Shown: positions 26,420 through 36,073, counted from the stretch's first letter. The stretch: DNA of 64,000 nucleotides from a bacterium (GCA_024223715.1 JAAEOA010000352.1:38356-102355); one strand, 5' to 3'. Made by a program: numbers and translations. Notes: generated by a model not told the origin, from the sequence alone.

Positions 26420-28033
26420 TTACGTTCCCTGCCTGTCGGAAGCCAGTACTGGTTTATTATGGGGTTGCTTCCCCACTCGCCAGACTACCAGCAAAATCAA
26501 AATCATTCCCAGCAATAACGACCACCAGGGCGACATTCCCAGGCCTACCGGCAAATATCCGCAGACAATGGAAATCAAACCAACCGTCAGAGAATAGGGC
26601 AACTGAGTTCGAACGTGGTCAACGTGGTCTGCACCACAAGCCAGAGAAGACATAATTGTGGTATCGGATATAGGAGAACAGTGATCGCCAAATACAGCCC
26701 CAGCCAGAACCGAACTGATGGCCGCCAAATGAATGTGCGTACTGACAACTTCGGGCAATCCGGCTGCCAATGGCAATTGCACACCCAGCGGATAAACCAG
26801 AGGCATCAGAATGGCCATGGTGCCCCAACTGGTTCCGGTGGCAAAGCTAACCGCAGCTGCAAGAATAAAAACCACCACCGGCAACAAGCGCGCCGACAAT
26901 ATTTGTTGGCTAACACCCACCAGATAACCAGCAGTATCCAACTGGTCGCAAACAGCACTTAAGCTCCAGGCAAGAATCAAAATGGTCACGGCAATGACCA
27001 TGGATTTGGCACCTTCGACATAACCCTCGAGAGCTTCCCCAAGTTTTAAGCGCCCACTCAGATAAGCCAGCAAGACTGCCGTCACAGCTCCCGTCAGGGC
27101 TGCCCAGGTGAGGACGGAAAAGCTGTCGGCATTGTTCAGGATTTCCCGCAATCCGGGATTCTGCACACCGGCGGCTAAAGCAGCCTGTCGTCCCCCAAAA
27201 AACAACCCGGCCGCCGTGGTGAAAATAACCGAAAGAATGGGAATGCCTGCCAGGGCCGGATGAGCATATTTTTCAGGTTGAATCTCATTCTGGCCGGAAA
27301 TCGGGGCATCACTGGCTGGTTGAGAACCCGGGCGAAGAACCAGCCCTTCCTGAACTGCACGCTGTTCCGCTTTCAACATTGGACCAAAATCTCGTCCGGT
27401 AACACTCAACAAATAAACGAGGAATAAAGTCAGCAAAGGATAGTAACTGTAGGGTAAAGACCTTAGAAAAAACGTATAGGCTTGGCCCCCGCTTCCCATT
27501 TGGGCCATGGCGTCCTGAATGAGGCCCACTTCAAATCCCACCCAGGTGGAGATGATAGCCACCGTAGTCACCGGTGCAGCTGTGCTATCAACCAGCCAGG
27601 CCAGCTTCTCCCGGGATATTTTTAAGCGGTCAGTAAGAGGCCGCATTGTCGAGCCCACCAGCAGAGTATTGGCATAATCGTCAAAAAAAATCAGAGTTCC
27701 CATGGCAGCGGTGCTGGCCATTCCGCCTCGCCGACCCCGTACGTGTTGCCGAAGCCAATGGACAATGCCTTCAGTGGCTCCACTGCGCGATAAAACGCCA
27801 ACCATTCCGCCAAGAATGGTTGAAAACAAAATAATGGAAGCATGGTCTTTATCTGCCAGAGCATTCAGCAGATAGGTGTCGCCCACACGCAGAAAAGCAA
27901 AAAAAACGTTTCCTTCAATTATGAAAGCACCGGTCCAGATTCCCAGCAGAGGGGCCACCAATACCTGCCGCGTCAACAACGCCAGCCCAATGGCCAATAC
28001 CGGTGGAATAATTGACTCCCAGCTACCAACCAT
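26420..28033 (-). CDS. NhaC-family Na+/H+ antiporter
   Basis: 537 residues, very hydrophobic with about 11-12 membrane segments, of the NhaC/ArsB-like ion transporter type. Recognisable blocks are RQVLVAPLLGIWTGAFI near the N-terminus, IILFSTILGGMVGVLSRSGATEG, FDDYANTLLVGSTMRPLTD, LVDSTAAPVTTVAIISTW, FATGTSWGTMAILMPL and VFGDHCSPISDTTIMSSLA, all typical of this family. It exchanges external protons for internal Na+ across the inner membrane. Its ATG overlaps the cutA stop as TAATG, so the two are co-translated. It is complete in length. Confidence 0.9.
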   Translation of the reverse strand: MVGSWESIIPPVLAIGLALLTRQVLVAPLLGIWTGAFIIEGNVFFAFLRVGDTYLLNALADKDHASIILFSTILGGMVGVLSRSGATEGIVHWLRQHVRGRRGGMASTAAMGTLIFFDDYANTLLVGSTMRPLTDRLKISREKLAWLVDSTAAPVTTVAIISTWVGFEVGLIQDAMAQMGSGGQAYTFFLRSLPYSYYPLLTLFLVYLLSVTGRDFGPMLKAEQRAVQEGLVLRPGSQPASDAPISGQNEIQPEKYAHPALAGIPILSVIFTTAAGLFFGGRQAALAAGVQNPGLREILNNADSFSVLTWAALTGAVTAVLLAYLSGRLKLGEALEGYVEGAKSMVIAVTILILAWSLSAVCDQLDTAGYLVGVSQQILSARLLPVVVFILAAAVSFATGTSWGTMAILMPLVYPLGVQLPLAAGLPEVVSTHIHLAAISSVLAGAVFGDHCSPISDTTIMSSLACGADHVDHVRTQLPYSLTVGLISIVCGYLPVGLGMSPWWSLLLGMILILLVVWRVGKQPHNKPVLASDRQGT

Positions 28034-28413
28034 TATTCACCCCCATCGTTTTCCGGCAATTTCCCACCGTCAACTTTGTTCCCAAGTCCACCTTTGCCTT
28101 GACCGCGAGCCCATTGCAAATAAGCCATTTCAGTGAAGGTTGCCGGCCAGGCAATTAGCTGGGGAACATCGTACGGGTGGTTTAGTTTCAACTCGCCGCA
28201 AAACAGGTCGAATCGTTCTCCCAGTATTTTGAAAGTGACCCTTACTTCAGTTTCGGTACAAATGGCACCTTTCCATTGAAAGACCGATTCCATGGGAGCC
28301 TCCACCTGTGCACATACGGCAAGGCCGGCATCGACCAGAAGGTGAGCGGTTTGCCGGGCGTCGTCTTCACTGGCAAATGTGGTAGTCAGAATCATCAGAT
28401 TGGCTCGGCTCAT
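28033..28413 (-). CDS. cutA: CutA-like divalent-cation tolerance protein
   Basis: 126 residues. Residues 5-108 are a CutA1 ferredoxin-like domain: MILTTTFASEDDARQTAHLLVDAGLAVCAQVEAP, then FQWKGAICTETEVRVTFKI, then HPYDVPQLIAWP, the conserved HPYxVPE-like block. CutA forms very stable trimers; metal tolerance was its first described role, but its true function is unsettled. The last 18 residues (GQGKGGLGNKV onward) are a polar tail longer than usual. It overlaps suhB upstream by ATGA and the antiporter downstream by one base. Confidence 0.92.
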   Translation of the reverse strand: MSRANLMILTTTFASEDDARQTAHLLVDAGLAVCAQVEAPMESVFQWKGAICTETEVRVTFKILGERFDLFCGELKLNHPYDVPQLIAWPATFTEMAYLQWARGQGKGGLGNKVDGGKLPENDGGE

Positions 28414-29234
28414 GATCTTTCCTTTTCCCAGGCAGTTTGAATAACCGGCAGAATCGCTTGGTGCAAGCCAGGAGCCGCGGCCACCACATGTTTGAAATGC
28501 ATGGCATCCTGCTGGCCATCGTAACCACTGACAATCGCCCCTGCCTCACGGGCAATAAGAGTTCCAGCGGCACTGTCCCAGGGACGCAAATTTAATTCAA
28601 AATATCCATCCAGTTTGCCGGCTGCCACGTGGACCAGATCTACGGCAGCAGAACCGGCGCGCCGTACGCCATGGCATTTTGATTTTAGGAAACTAGCCAC
28701 CAAATCGGTTTGCAGGTCAACTTTTTCGTCCCGGACGTAGGGAAAACCGGTGGCCATCAGGGCCTCTTCTATTGTTTCCACTCGGCTGCATTTAAGATTT
28801 GTGATTTGTTCATGGGCGGGTCGTTCCAAAACGGCTCCTCCTCCAAAAGAGGCAAGGTACATTTCATCGAGATAGGGGGCATAAACACAGGCCAGTTCCA
28901 ATTGTTCAACGGTTCCGCAAGCTATGGAGACAGCAAAAGTGGGCAGGCCATGGGCATAATTAGTGGTGCCATCAAGAGGATCAACATACCATGTACGGCC
29001 GCTGTCGCCTTTATGAGTGCCGGTTTCTTCGGCCAAAATGTGATCGTTTGGAAAATGATGAGTCAAATTTTCAAGAAGCATTTCTTCAACCCGGCCATCC
29101 AGATCGGTGACTAACTCAGTTGCGTCTTTTCGACTGACCTGCCCAACCTGCCCCATACTCTGCAGGAGAGTTTCTCCGGCTGAAAGAGCCAGCCTACGAA
29201 TAAGGGACAGTTGTTCAGAAGGAGAGTTGGGCAT
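28410..29234 (-). CDS. suhB: Inositol monophosphatase family protein (SuhB-like)
   Basis: 274 residues with the complete metal site of the family: ILAEETG (Glu69/Glu70), VDPLDGTTNYAHG (Asp85, Asp88) and RPWDSAAGTLIAREAGA for the third Asp. It hydrolyses inositol-1-phosphate or related sugar phosphates; SuhB homologues also help rRNA transcription. The ATG at 29232-29234 has only a weak ribosome site. A promoter (29279-29307) lies upstream, and cutA and the antiporter follow with overlapping stops and starts, so this is the head of an operon. The exact substrate is not determined by sequence. Confidence 0.9.
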   Translation of the reverse strand: MPNSPSEQLSLIRRLALSAGETLLQSMGQVGQVSRKDATELVTDLDGRVEEMLLENLTHHFPNDHILAEETGTHKGDSGRTWYVDPLDGTTNYAHGLPTFAVSIACGTVEQLELACVYAPYLDEMYLASFGGGAVLERPAHEQITNLKCSRVETIEEALMATGFPYVRDEKVDLQTDLVASFLKSKCHGVRRAGSAAVDLVHVAAGKLDGYFELNLRPWDSAAGTLIAREAGAIVSGYDGQQDAMHFKHVVAAAPGLHQAILPVIQTAWEKERS

Positions 29235-29278
29235 TTATTGATTCCGTTTCAGCTGAAGGGGTATTCTGTAATGTAACG

Positions 29279-29307
29279 ATCATAAGCCAAGCATCTGTTC
29301 GATACAA
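29279..29307 (-). promoter_or_regulatory. Sigma70-like promoter of the suhB operon
   Basis: Minus-strand TTGTAT (29302-29307) and TATGAT (29279-29284) separated by 17 bases, placing the transcript start about 40 bases before the suhB ATG. Confidence 0.55.
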
Positions 29308-29320
29308 CCTTAACCAGAAG

Positions 29321-29348
29321 TTGACATCCCGTTTTAGAGCCTTATTTT
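29321..29348 (+). promoter_or_regulatory. Sigma70-like promoter of the nifU-type gene
   Basis: Perfect TTGACA (29321-29326) and TATTTT (29343-29348) with a 16-base spacer, 46 bases upstream of the NifU-like start codon. It has the same elements and spacing as the nuo promoter. Confidence 0.65.
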
Positions 29349-29394
29349 TTTGGAAAGCATTAAACTTGAATGACCCAAATCGAAAGGCCCTGAC

Positions 29395-29619
29395 ATGGTC
29401 GATAGAATTGAAGCAGTTCTGGACGAAATCCGTCCCACCCTGCAAGCCGATGGCGGCGATGTGGAGTTTATTGATTACAATACCGACACCGGTGTGGTTC
29501 TGGTGCGCATGAAAGGTGCCTGCGGTAACTGTCCCATGAGTTTGGTGACCCTCAAGCAGGGCATTGAGGCCCGCATGAAGGCAGCCATTCCCGAAGTGAC
29601 TTCGGTGGATCAGATTTAG
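29395..29619 (+). CDS. NifU-type Fe-S scaffold protein (C-terminal domain only)
   Basis: 74 residues: MVDRIEAVLDEIRPTLQADGGDVEFI followed by MKGACGNCPMS, in which Cys43 and Cys46 are the cluster-binding CxxC of the NifU C-terminal domain (as in NfuA and plant Nfu). It carries and hands over Fe-S clusters. Its own promoter and terminator make it monocistronic. It lies next to the complex I operon, whose subunits E, F, G, I and B need Fe-S clusters, which may be coincidence. Confidence 0.93.
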   Translation: MVDRIEAVLDEIRPTLQADGGDVEFIDYNTDTGVVLVRMKGACGNCPMSLVTLKQGIEARMKAAIPEVTSVDQI

Positions 29620-29637
29620 TTCAGTTATTGTATGAAA

Positions 29638-29670
29638 AGCCCCTGGAGTGAATCCGGGGGCTTTTTTTAT
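29638..29670. terminator. Bidirectional intrinsic terminator (nifU-type gene / nuo operon)
   Basis: AGCCCCTGGA (29638-29647) pairs with TCCGGGGGCT (29653-29662) around GTGAA, followed by seven T residues on plus. On minus the stem is followed by TTTTC. It can stop both the nifU-type transcript and the convergent nuo-DUF805 transcript. Confidence 0.85.
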
Positions 29671-29713
29671 TTTCTTAAGGCTTGGAAAAAACTTTCAGTC
29701 AAATACAAAACTC

Positions 29714-30112
29714 TCAGTCAAATACATCGGGGTCCACTTCATGGGCCGGACCGTATTTGTTATCGTGGGGATCGCTGCCACCGAGCATTATGAAAAAAAG
29801 GACAATGCCCCCCAGGTAAGGAATTATCCCCAACATCAACCAGAAACCGGACTTGCCGGTGTCGTGCAATCGGCGAACCCCCACAGCCAACTTTGGCAGC
29901 ATTATTCCCAAAACAAACAAAAAATAAATGATTGAAAAAGGCATTGCCGGATCAGGTTGGGATTCATCATAGTTGCTGCTCAATCCGCCAATGATCATTA
30001 AAAAAACGAAAAGAAGCACAATATTCGTAATTTCAAAAACCCAATACTCAGACCTTTTCGCCCGCCCTGAAAAATTAAGAAAATTCCGCCAGACACTGAA
30101 ATAAAGCCCCAT
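29714..30112 (-). CDS. DUF805 family inner-membrane protein
   Basis: 132 residues with about three membrane helices. It has the family marks: FLNFSGRAKRSEYWVFEI near the N-terminus, VGVRRLHDTGKSGFW in the middle, and a GGSDPHDNKYGP tail. The function of DUF805 proteins is unknown. The start lies 12 bases after the nuoN stop, so the gene appears to be the last cistron of the complex I operon, ahead of the terminator at 29638-29670. Confidence 0.9.
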   Translation of the reverse strand: MGLYFSVWRNFLNFSGRAKRSEYWVFEITNIVLLFVFLMIIGGLSSNYDESQPDPAMPFSIIYFLFVLGIMLPKLAVGVRRLHDTGKSGFWLMLGIIPYLGGIVLFFIMLGGSDPHDNKYGPAHEVDPDVFD

Positions 30113-30124
30113 TATGGCCTCCCC

Positions 30125-31648
30125 CTAGAAAACCAAATTCCTGAACACAATCTCCGCTGCCCTGTGAAAAGCACCGGGCATAACCCCCAGATAAATTATC
30201 AGTAATGCCAGAGCCGATGAAGTCACCACCGAGACCCATTCAGTGCCTGTATAGGAGTCGTCATCCGGTTCGTGGAAGTACATCAGCACAATCACACGCA
30301 GGTAGAAATAAACCGAAATAAGAGAGTTAATCACGGCAATAATAGCCAAAGGAATCAAACCGGCCTGCACCACAGCCTGCAACAGGTAAAATTTGGCCAT
30401 AAAGCCAACCATGGGTGGAATACCCGCCAAAGAAAGCATGGCCACAGCCAAAGTAACCGCAGCGAGGGGATTTTTGCGTCCCAGGCCTGCATACCGGCTG
30501 ATTTGTTCGCCCTCTTCGCCACTTTTATTTCCCACCACGTTAATGATGCCAAAAGCAGCCAGATTCATAAGGGCGTACCCAACCAGATAAAAAAGTACCG
30601 AAGAGCCGGCAGCTCCACCCAATTCCCGGGTGCGCATCATCATTTCCGCACCCCCGGAGCTGGGACTGATAAAAGTGATAATACCCAGCATGAGGTATCC
30701 GGCATGAGCAATACCCGACCAGGCGAGCATTCTCTTGATGTTGCTTTGAACCAGAGCCACCAGGTTACCGATGCTCATGGTCAATACCGTCAGAACGGAT
30801 AAAATACCAAACCAATTGAAGCCCAGCTCGGGTTGCATCAGCATGGCGAAGCGCAATAAAATGCCAAAACCAGCCGCTTTTACAGCAGTGGCCATAAAGC
30901 CTGTGACATATGCAGGAGCACCCTCATAAACATCGGGAGTCCACATATGGAAAGGCACCAGGGCCACTTTGAAACCCAAACCCGCGAGCATGAGACCAGC
31001 TCCCATGGCAATAAGGACCATATCCAGCTGAGGACCTTTTAATGCGGTATTGATTTCGGTAAAACCAGTGGCTCCGGCGAAGCCATAAATCAGAGCCATG
31101 CCCAAAAGCAGGAATGCCGACGAAAATCCACCAAGAATGAGGTATTTGAAGCCAGCTTCACTGCTGCGAATGTTACCCCGAACGCCACCAGCCAAAACGT
31201 ATGTGGCCAGACTCATTGTTTCCAGCCCGAGGAACAGAGTGATCAGGTCATTGGAGGCAACCAAAACCATCATGCCCAAAGTGGAAAGAAGAATGAGCGG
31301 GTAGAACTCGGGACGATAACGCCCTTCTCTGTCAAAAATACCGGTGGCAAAAATTGTTGCCATGACCGCAATGCCGCAAAAGAGGAAGTTGAAGAATAGA
31401 GTGAAACCATTGCTGATCATAGCTCCGCCAAGCAGAACTCCCCCACTGTGATCACCAATAACCTGAACCACAACCGTGCCGATAAGGACCAGTAAAGTCA
31501 GATAGGACAGATGATCTTTTTTCAGAGTGCGGACAAAGGCGTCCACCAGCATGACCACCAGAGCTCCACAGGCAATAACCAGATACGGCAAAAGCAAAGA
31601 CAGTTGCGAACCGATAGGAGGCATATCGAGAAGGCTTAATCCATTCAT
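30125..31648 (-). CDS. nuoN: NADH-quinone oxidoreductase subunit N
   Basis: 507 residues, an antiporter-like proton-pumping membrane subunit of complex I with about 14 helices. Markers include FYPLILLSTLGMMVLVASNDLITLFLGLETMSLATYVLAG (with the conserved Glu of the membrane arm), FKVALVPFHMWTPDVYEGAP, and LAGIPPMVGFMAKFYLL. The start is the ATG at 31646-31648, which forms a TGATG with the nuoM stop; a GTG one codon earlier is possible. Length and motifs are normal. Confidence 0.95.
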   Translation of the reverse strand: MNGLSLLDMPPIGSQLSLLLPYLVIACGALVVMLVDAFVRTLKKDHLSYLTLLVLIGTVVVQVIGDHSGGVLLGGAMISNGFTLFFNFLFCGIAVMATIFATGIFDREGRYRPEFYPLILLSTLGMMVLVASNDLITLFLGLETMSLATYVLAGGVRGNIRSSEAGFKYLILGGFSSAFLLLGMALIYGFAGATGFTEINTALKGPQLDMVLIAMGAGLMLAGLGFKVALVPFHMWTPDVYEGAPAYVTGFMATAVKAAGFGILLRFAMLMQPELGFNWFGILSVLTVLTMSIGNLVALVQSNIKRMLAWSGIAHAGYLMLGIITFISPSSGGAEMMMRTRELGGAAGSSVLFYLVGYALMNLAAFGIINVVGNKSGEEGEQISRYAGLGRKNPLAAVTLAVAMLSLAGIPPMVGFMAKFYLLQAVVQAGLIPLAIIAVINSLISVYFYLRVIVLMYFHEPDDDSYTGTEWVSVVTSSALALLIIYLGVMPGAFHRAAEIVFRNLVF

Positions 31649-33231
31649 CACTTATTCTCCGTATCGTGGATCACAAAGACTGCACTTGAGTCTTCGCCTT
31701 CAAGCAAGGCGTGGTGATTATTCGATTCTGCGCCATGAGGTTCATGAATCTGAACCAATGGGGCGATCACTTTTTCAATGCTGGCTTCAATGCGGTCCAG
31801 AATCAGGCCGGGACGAACACCCAGCCAAAAAATGAAGACAACAATGGGTGCCAGGACGATGATTTCCCGCAAACTCATGTCGGGTAGATTTTTGTTTTTT
31901 TCGTTATTCAATTTGCCAAGGAAGACCCGTTGGTACATCCAGAGCATGTAAATAGCACCCAAAACCACACCCGTGGCAGCCAGAATGGCCATCAATTTCC
32001 CATGGGCAAGAGTTTCACTGCCAAAAGTGCCGAAGAGGATCATGAATTCCCCAATAAATCCCGCCATGCCAGGCAAACCAATGCTGGCCAGGGTGGCAAT
32101 CATGAAGAAGACAGCAAATACTGGCATCTGATGGGCCAGTCCACCGAAGTCAGATATTTCCCGGGTATGACGCCGCTCGTAAATAATACCCACCAGAAGG
32201 AACAAAGCACCGGTGCCAAGGCCGTGAGCCAGCATTTGGAAAACACCACCGGCAATGCCCATGGGTGAAAGGCTGAACAACCCCAGAACCACAAAACCCA
32301 GGTGAGAGACAGAGCTGTAAGCAACCAGCTTTTTCACATCCGGTTGAACCAGCGCCACCAACGCTCCATAAATGATGCCAATGACTGCCAGAATGCTGAT
32401 GGCGGGTGCAAAATAAGCCACCCCTTCAGGGAATAACGGCATGGCAAAACGAAGCATTCCGTAAGTTCCCATTTTCAGCAGAACACCGGCCAGAATAACC
32501 GAACCTGCGGTGGGGGCTTCCACGTGAGCATCGGGCAACCAGGTGTGTAAAGGAAACAGCGGGACCTTGATGGCAAACGCCAGGAAGAAGGCAGCAAATA
32601 ACCAACGCTGAGTTGTAACATCCAGGTGCAGATTCAAAAATTCCGTCAGGCCCATACTTCCGGCCTGGAAGAACAGGAAAAGAATTCCCACCAGCATGAA
32701 CACAGAGCCCACCATGGTGAAAATGAAGAATTTAACAGCTGCGTAAATGCGGCGTTGTCCACCCCAAATACCAATTATGAAATACATGGGAATAAGCATG
32801 GCTTCCCAGAAGACATAAAACAGCAACATGTCTCGGGCAAAGAAAGTCCCCAGCATTGCCGCCTGCAGAAACAGGACAAAACCCAGGAACATGCTTACAC
32901 GGTCGGTAACGGCTTTCCAGGTGGAAAGAATCACGATGGGCCCAAGGAAAGTGGTCAGAATGGCCAAAACCAAACTGATGCCGTCCATGCCCAAATGGTA
33001 GCTAACCTGCCCGTTCCAGAGCCAGGCCACCTTTTCGACGAACATGTCCGAACCCCCGGCGGCATCGTAGTGGAACCACAAATGCAGCGAGAGCACAAAA
33101 TCGATCAGGGCCACAGCCAACGCAAAAATGCGTGCGAGGTTATCCTTGCGCACCACGGTCCACAGGGCCAGAGCACCCAACAATGGAACAAAGGTTACCC
33201 AGGACAGAATGTTATCAGTTATCAGCGACAA
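31648..33231 (-). CDS. nuoM: NADH-quinone oxidoreductase subunit M
   Basis: 527 residues, the middle antiporter-like subunit of complex I. Recognisable parts are FYVFWEAMLIPMYFIIGIWG (conserved Glu), FAIKVPLFPLHTWLPDAHVEAPTAGSVILAGVLLKMG (Lys and His of the proton path) and SIGLPGMAGFIGEFMIL. The start is a TTG (33229-33231) with AGGAGG eight bases upstream. The last 50 residues form a polar tail (VIAPLVQIHEPHGAESNNHH onward) that is longer than in most homologues. Confidence 0.95.
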   Translation of the reverse strand: MSLITDNILSWVTFVPLLGALALWTVVRKDNLARIFALAVALIDFVLSLHLWFHYDAAGGSDMFVEKVAWLWNGQVSYHLGMDGISLVLAILTTFLGPIVILSTWKAVTDRVSMFLGFVLFLQAAMLGTFFARDMLLFYVFWEAMLIPMYFIIGIWGGQRRIYAAVKFFIFTMVGSVFMLVGILFLFFQAGSMGLTEFLNLHLDVTTQRWLFAAFFLAFAIKVPLFPLHTWLPDAHVEAPTAGSVILAGVLLKMGTYGMLRFAMPLFPEGVAYFAPAISILAVIGIIYGALVALVQPDVKKLVAYSSVSHLGFVVLGLFSLSPMGIAGGVFQMLAHGLGTGALFLLVGIIYERRHTREISDFGGLAHQMPVFAVFFMIATLASIGLPGMAGFIGEFMILFGTFGSETLAHGKLMAILAATGVVLGAIYMLWMYQRVFLGKLNNEKNKNLPDMSLREIIVLAPIVVFIFWLGVRPGLILDRIEASIEKVIAPLVQIHEPHGAESNNHHALLEGEDSSAVFVIHDTENK

Positions 33232-33243
33232 ACCAGCGCCCTC

Positions 33244-35235
33244 CTAGCGGGAGAAACTGAAGTAAATGAAAAATGCAGCCGCACCAAGGGTGAACGACCA
33301 GGCGTAAAAACGAACCTTCCCATTTTGGAAGATGCGCAAAATGGATCCGGTCAGGTAAACCACTAGGGCAGACCCGTTGACAAGCAGGCCGTCAATAAAG
33401 CCGGCGTCGACACCCTTCCAGAGGATGTCTTTACTCAATTTGAAACCAGGACGCAGGAAAGCGGCTTCGTACCCTTCATCCACGTAGTACTTGTTAAGCA
33501 AAACCTTGTGCATGAATCCGCCACCAAGGTTTTTGAACTTGTCGGCCACAGAGATTTTTTTGGTATAAACCACGTACCCAAGAACCAGGCCCAGAATACC
33601 CAAAGCCAGAGAGCAGCCGGCCAGAATCCATTCCAAGGTGGTATTGGCGTGAGCGGCAGCTGCATGTCCGGCTGCAGCGGCGGTAGCGCCATGAGAACCA
33701 TGAGCAGCATGGCTGGCAAAGACAGGCTCCAACCATACTTCAAAGTGATTGTGTCCACCCATAAAGTGTGGAATGCCCACCCAGCCACCAACAATGGAAA
33801 GTACCGCCAAAACAACCAATGGCATGGTCATGGTCAGGGGTGATTCATGGATATGACTTTTGATATCTGCCGGAGCGCGGTTTTCACCGAAGAAGGTCAT
33901 AACAACCAGACGCGCCATGTAAAAAGCGGTCATACCAGCGGCAATAAACCCGACAGCCCATAAGGCTTGGTTTCCACTGCTGAAAGCCTTCCAGAGGATT
34001 TCATCCTTACTGAAAAAGCCAGCCAGAGGAAACACTCCGGCGATAGCAATAGTTCCAATGTAGAAAGTCTTCGAGGTGATGGGCAATTTCTTATCCAAAC
34101 CACCCATTACGCGCATATCCTGTTCGTCACTCATGGCGTGAATGACAGAACCTGAGCCCAGGAAGAGCAATGCCTTAAAAAAGGCATGAGTCATAACGTG
34201 GAAAATGCCGGCAGCAAAGGCCCCGACTCCACAGGCCAGCATCATGTAGCCAAGCTGACTGACGGTGGAATACGCGAGAACCTTTTTAATGTCGTTCTGC
34301 ACCAAAGCAATACTGCTGGCAAAAATGGCCGTGATAACTCCCACCACAGCAACAACACCTAAAGCAGTCGGTGAAAGAACAAAAAGGAAATTCATCCGTG
34401 CAATCATGTACACACCAGCTGTGACCATCGTGGCCGCGTGAATGAGAGCACTGACAGGTGTGGGACCGGCCATGGCATCGGGTAACCAGATATACAAAGG
34501 AATCTGGGCTGATTTACCCGTGGCCCCCACAAAGAGCAACAGGCAGATGACCGTAGCCATGGGTGCCATCGTTCCTGCATGGTGCTGCATGGTACGGAAG
34601 CTGAAAACGCCTTCGCCACCATGAAGATGAGGCAACAAGGTGACACCAATGAGGAAGATGCCGATCAGGAAACCAAAGTCACCAATACGGTTTACCACAA
34701 AGGCTTTTTTACCGGCGGCGGCATTGGCTTCATCGCTGAACCAGAAACTGATTAGCAGGTAGGAACACAACCCCACGCCTTCCCAGCCAACAAAAAGCAT
34801 CAGCAGATTTTCACCCAGAACCAGAGTCATCATGGCAAAGATGAACAGGTTCAAATAGGTAAAGAAGCGCTGGGAGCCATCATCATGGGCCATGTAACCG
34901 ATGGAATAAATGTGGATCAGAAAACCCACACCAGTGACAATCAGAGACATGACCGCACTAAGTGGGTCCATGGCAAAGCCTATGTCGACCTGGAAATTCC
35001 CGTAGGCCATCCAGGTGGCTACCGAGTCGGATACGAACCGATTTTCCGGCGCCATGCCTGTCAGTTTAAGGAATACCACCACCGACATGATGAAGGATAA
35101 TCCAACAGCGGCACTGGCCAACAATCCAGGGACCTGCTTGGGCAGGCGCCTGTTGAGCAGACCGTTCAGTGCGGCCCCGAGCAGGGGCACCAGAACGATC
35201 CATCTCAGCAAAGTTTCTGTAGCGTGGCTCTCCAC
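33244..35235 (-). CDS. nuoL: NADH-quinone oxidoreductase subunit L
   Basis: 663 residues, the distal proton-pumping subunit with the long lateral helix. Blocks include LFVGWEGVGLCSYLLISFWF (conserved Glu), GKSAQIPLYIWLPDAMAGPTPVSALIHAATMVTAGVYMIAR and HALFKALLF-like HAFFKALLFLGSGSVIHAM. A His/Ala-rich stretch (SHAAHGSHGATAAAAGHAAAAHANT, near residue 510-535) replaces a short loop before the lateral helix. The start is GTG (35233-35235) with GGAG five bases upstream. The gene is otherwise standard. Confidence 0.95.
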   Translation of the reverse strand: MESHATETLLRWIVLVPLLGAALNGLLNRRLPKQVPGLLASAAVGLSFIMSVVVFLKLTGMAPENRFVSDSVATWMAYGNFQVDIGFAMDPLSAVMSLIVTGVGFLIHIYSIGYMAHDDGSQRFFTYLNLFIFAMMTLVLGENLLMLFVGWEGVGLCSYLLISFWFSDEANAAAGKKAFVVNRIGDFGFLIGIFLIGVTLLPHLHGGEGVFSFRTMQHHAGTMAPMATVICLLLFVGATGKSAQIPLYIWLPDAMAGPTPVSALIHAATMVTAGVYMIARMNFLFVLSPTALGVVAVVGVITAIFASSIALVQNDIKKVLAYSTVSQLGYMMLACGVGAFAAGIFHVMTHAFFKALLFLGSGSVIHAMSDEQDMRVMGGLDKKLPITSKTFYIGTIAIAGVFPLAGFFSKDEILWKAFSSGNQALWAVGFIAAGMTAFYMARLVVMTFFGENRAPADIKSHIHESPLTMTMPLVVLAVLSIVGGWVGIPHFMGGHNHFEVWLEPVFASHAAHGSHGATAAAAGHAAAAHANTTLEWILAGCSLALGILGLVLGYVVYTKKISVADKFKNLGGGFMHKVLLNKYYVDEGYEAAFLRPGFKLSKDILWKGVDAGFIDGLLVNGSALVVYLTGSILRIFQNGKVRFYAWSFTLGAAAFFIYFSFSR

Positions 35236-35237
35236 TT

Positions 35238-35543
35238 TTACTCCATCAGGGCTTTGAGGTCATCGACATTCACGGTGCGGCGACGGCGGTAGATTTCCAC
35301 CAGCAAAGCCAGACCAATGGCCGCTTCAGCGGCTGCGACGGCAAAATTCATCAAGACAAAAACGTGACCGCCACCATCGCCGTGAACACGGCTGAAAGCA
35401 GCAAACACAATATTGACCGAGCAGAGCATTAGCTCCACGCACATAAGCATAACCAGGGCGTTTCGGCGCACAATGAAACCAACCATTCCGGTCAGGAACA
35501 CCGCCCCGGCAAGCAACAGGTAATGAGTCAGGGTTATTTCCAT
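35238..35543 (-). CDS. nuoK: NADH-quinone oxidoreductase subunit K
   Basis: 101 residues with three membrane helices. The conserved Glu pair is visible in MLMCVELMLCSVNIVF and in AVAAAEAAIGLALLVEIYRRR, which relay protons in the membrane arm. An AAGGA motif lies seven bases before the ATG. The gene overlaps nuoJ by ten bases, the usual arrangement in nuo operons. Confidence 0.95.
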   Translation of the reverse strand: MEITLTHYLLLAGAVFLTGMVGFIVRRNALVMLMCVELMLCSVNIVFAAFSRVHGDGGGHVFVLMNFAVAAAEAAIGLALLVEIYRRRRTVNVDDLKALME

Positions 35544-36049
35544 GGCAGCTTCCTTTCTCCCTGGGCAATAGCCAGGGCGCCAATGATGGCCACCAGAAGG
35601 ACAATGGAGATTAACTCAAAAGCCAGCAGGTATTTTCCCAAAAGCAATTGACTGACCATTTCCGCGGTCCCAAATCCTTCAGCAGGAGCATCGCCCAGAG
35701 GTCGGGTTCCGTCTTTACTGACCCAACCAATAATGGTCACTACAATAGCAAGAGGCGGCACTGCCAACAAAGGGATCAAACCTTTGCCAATAGGCTTTTC
35801 TTCACCCTCAAGGGTGGGTCCCTGCAACATCATGATCACAAACAGGAAGAGCACCATGATCGCTCCGGCGTAAACCAGAATTTGCATGATGGCCAGAAAG
35901 GGTGCCGATAACAGGGCAAAGATACCTGCGGCACAAACGAAGGCGAAAATCAACCACACGGCAGAGACCACCGCGTTGCGTTGAGTCACCGTCATCAGTC
36001 CCCCGAGGAACATCAAACTGCCACAGAACCAGAACAGAAAACTTTCCAT
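35534..36049 (-). CDS. nuoJ: NADH-quinone oxidoreductase subunit J
   Basis: 171 residues, five hydrophobic helices. The block LAIMQILVYAGAIMVLFLFVIMMLQG is the diagnostic third helix of NuoJ, which rotates during turnover and connects the quinone site to the membrane arm. Residues 75-105 form a loop (GEEKPIGKGL). Upstream spacing and AAGGAT support the ATG start. Standard length. Confidence 0.94.
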   Translation of the reverse strand: MESFLFWFCGSLMFLGGLMTVTQRNAVVSAVWLIFAFVCAAGIFALLSAPFLAIMQILVYAGAIMVLFLFVIMMLQGPTLEGEEKPIGKGLIPLLAVPPLAIVVTIIGWVSKDGTRPLGDAPAEGFGTAEMVSQLLLGKYLLAFELISIVLLVAIIGALAIAQGERKLPWK

Positions 36050-36073
36050 GAAAACGATCCTTCTTTCCGGTCC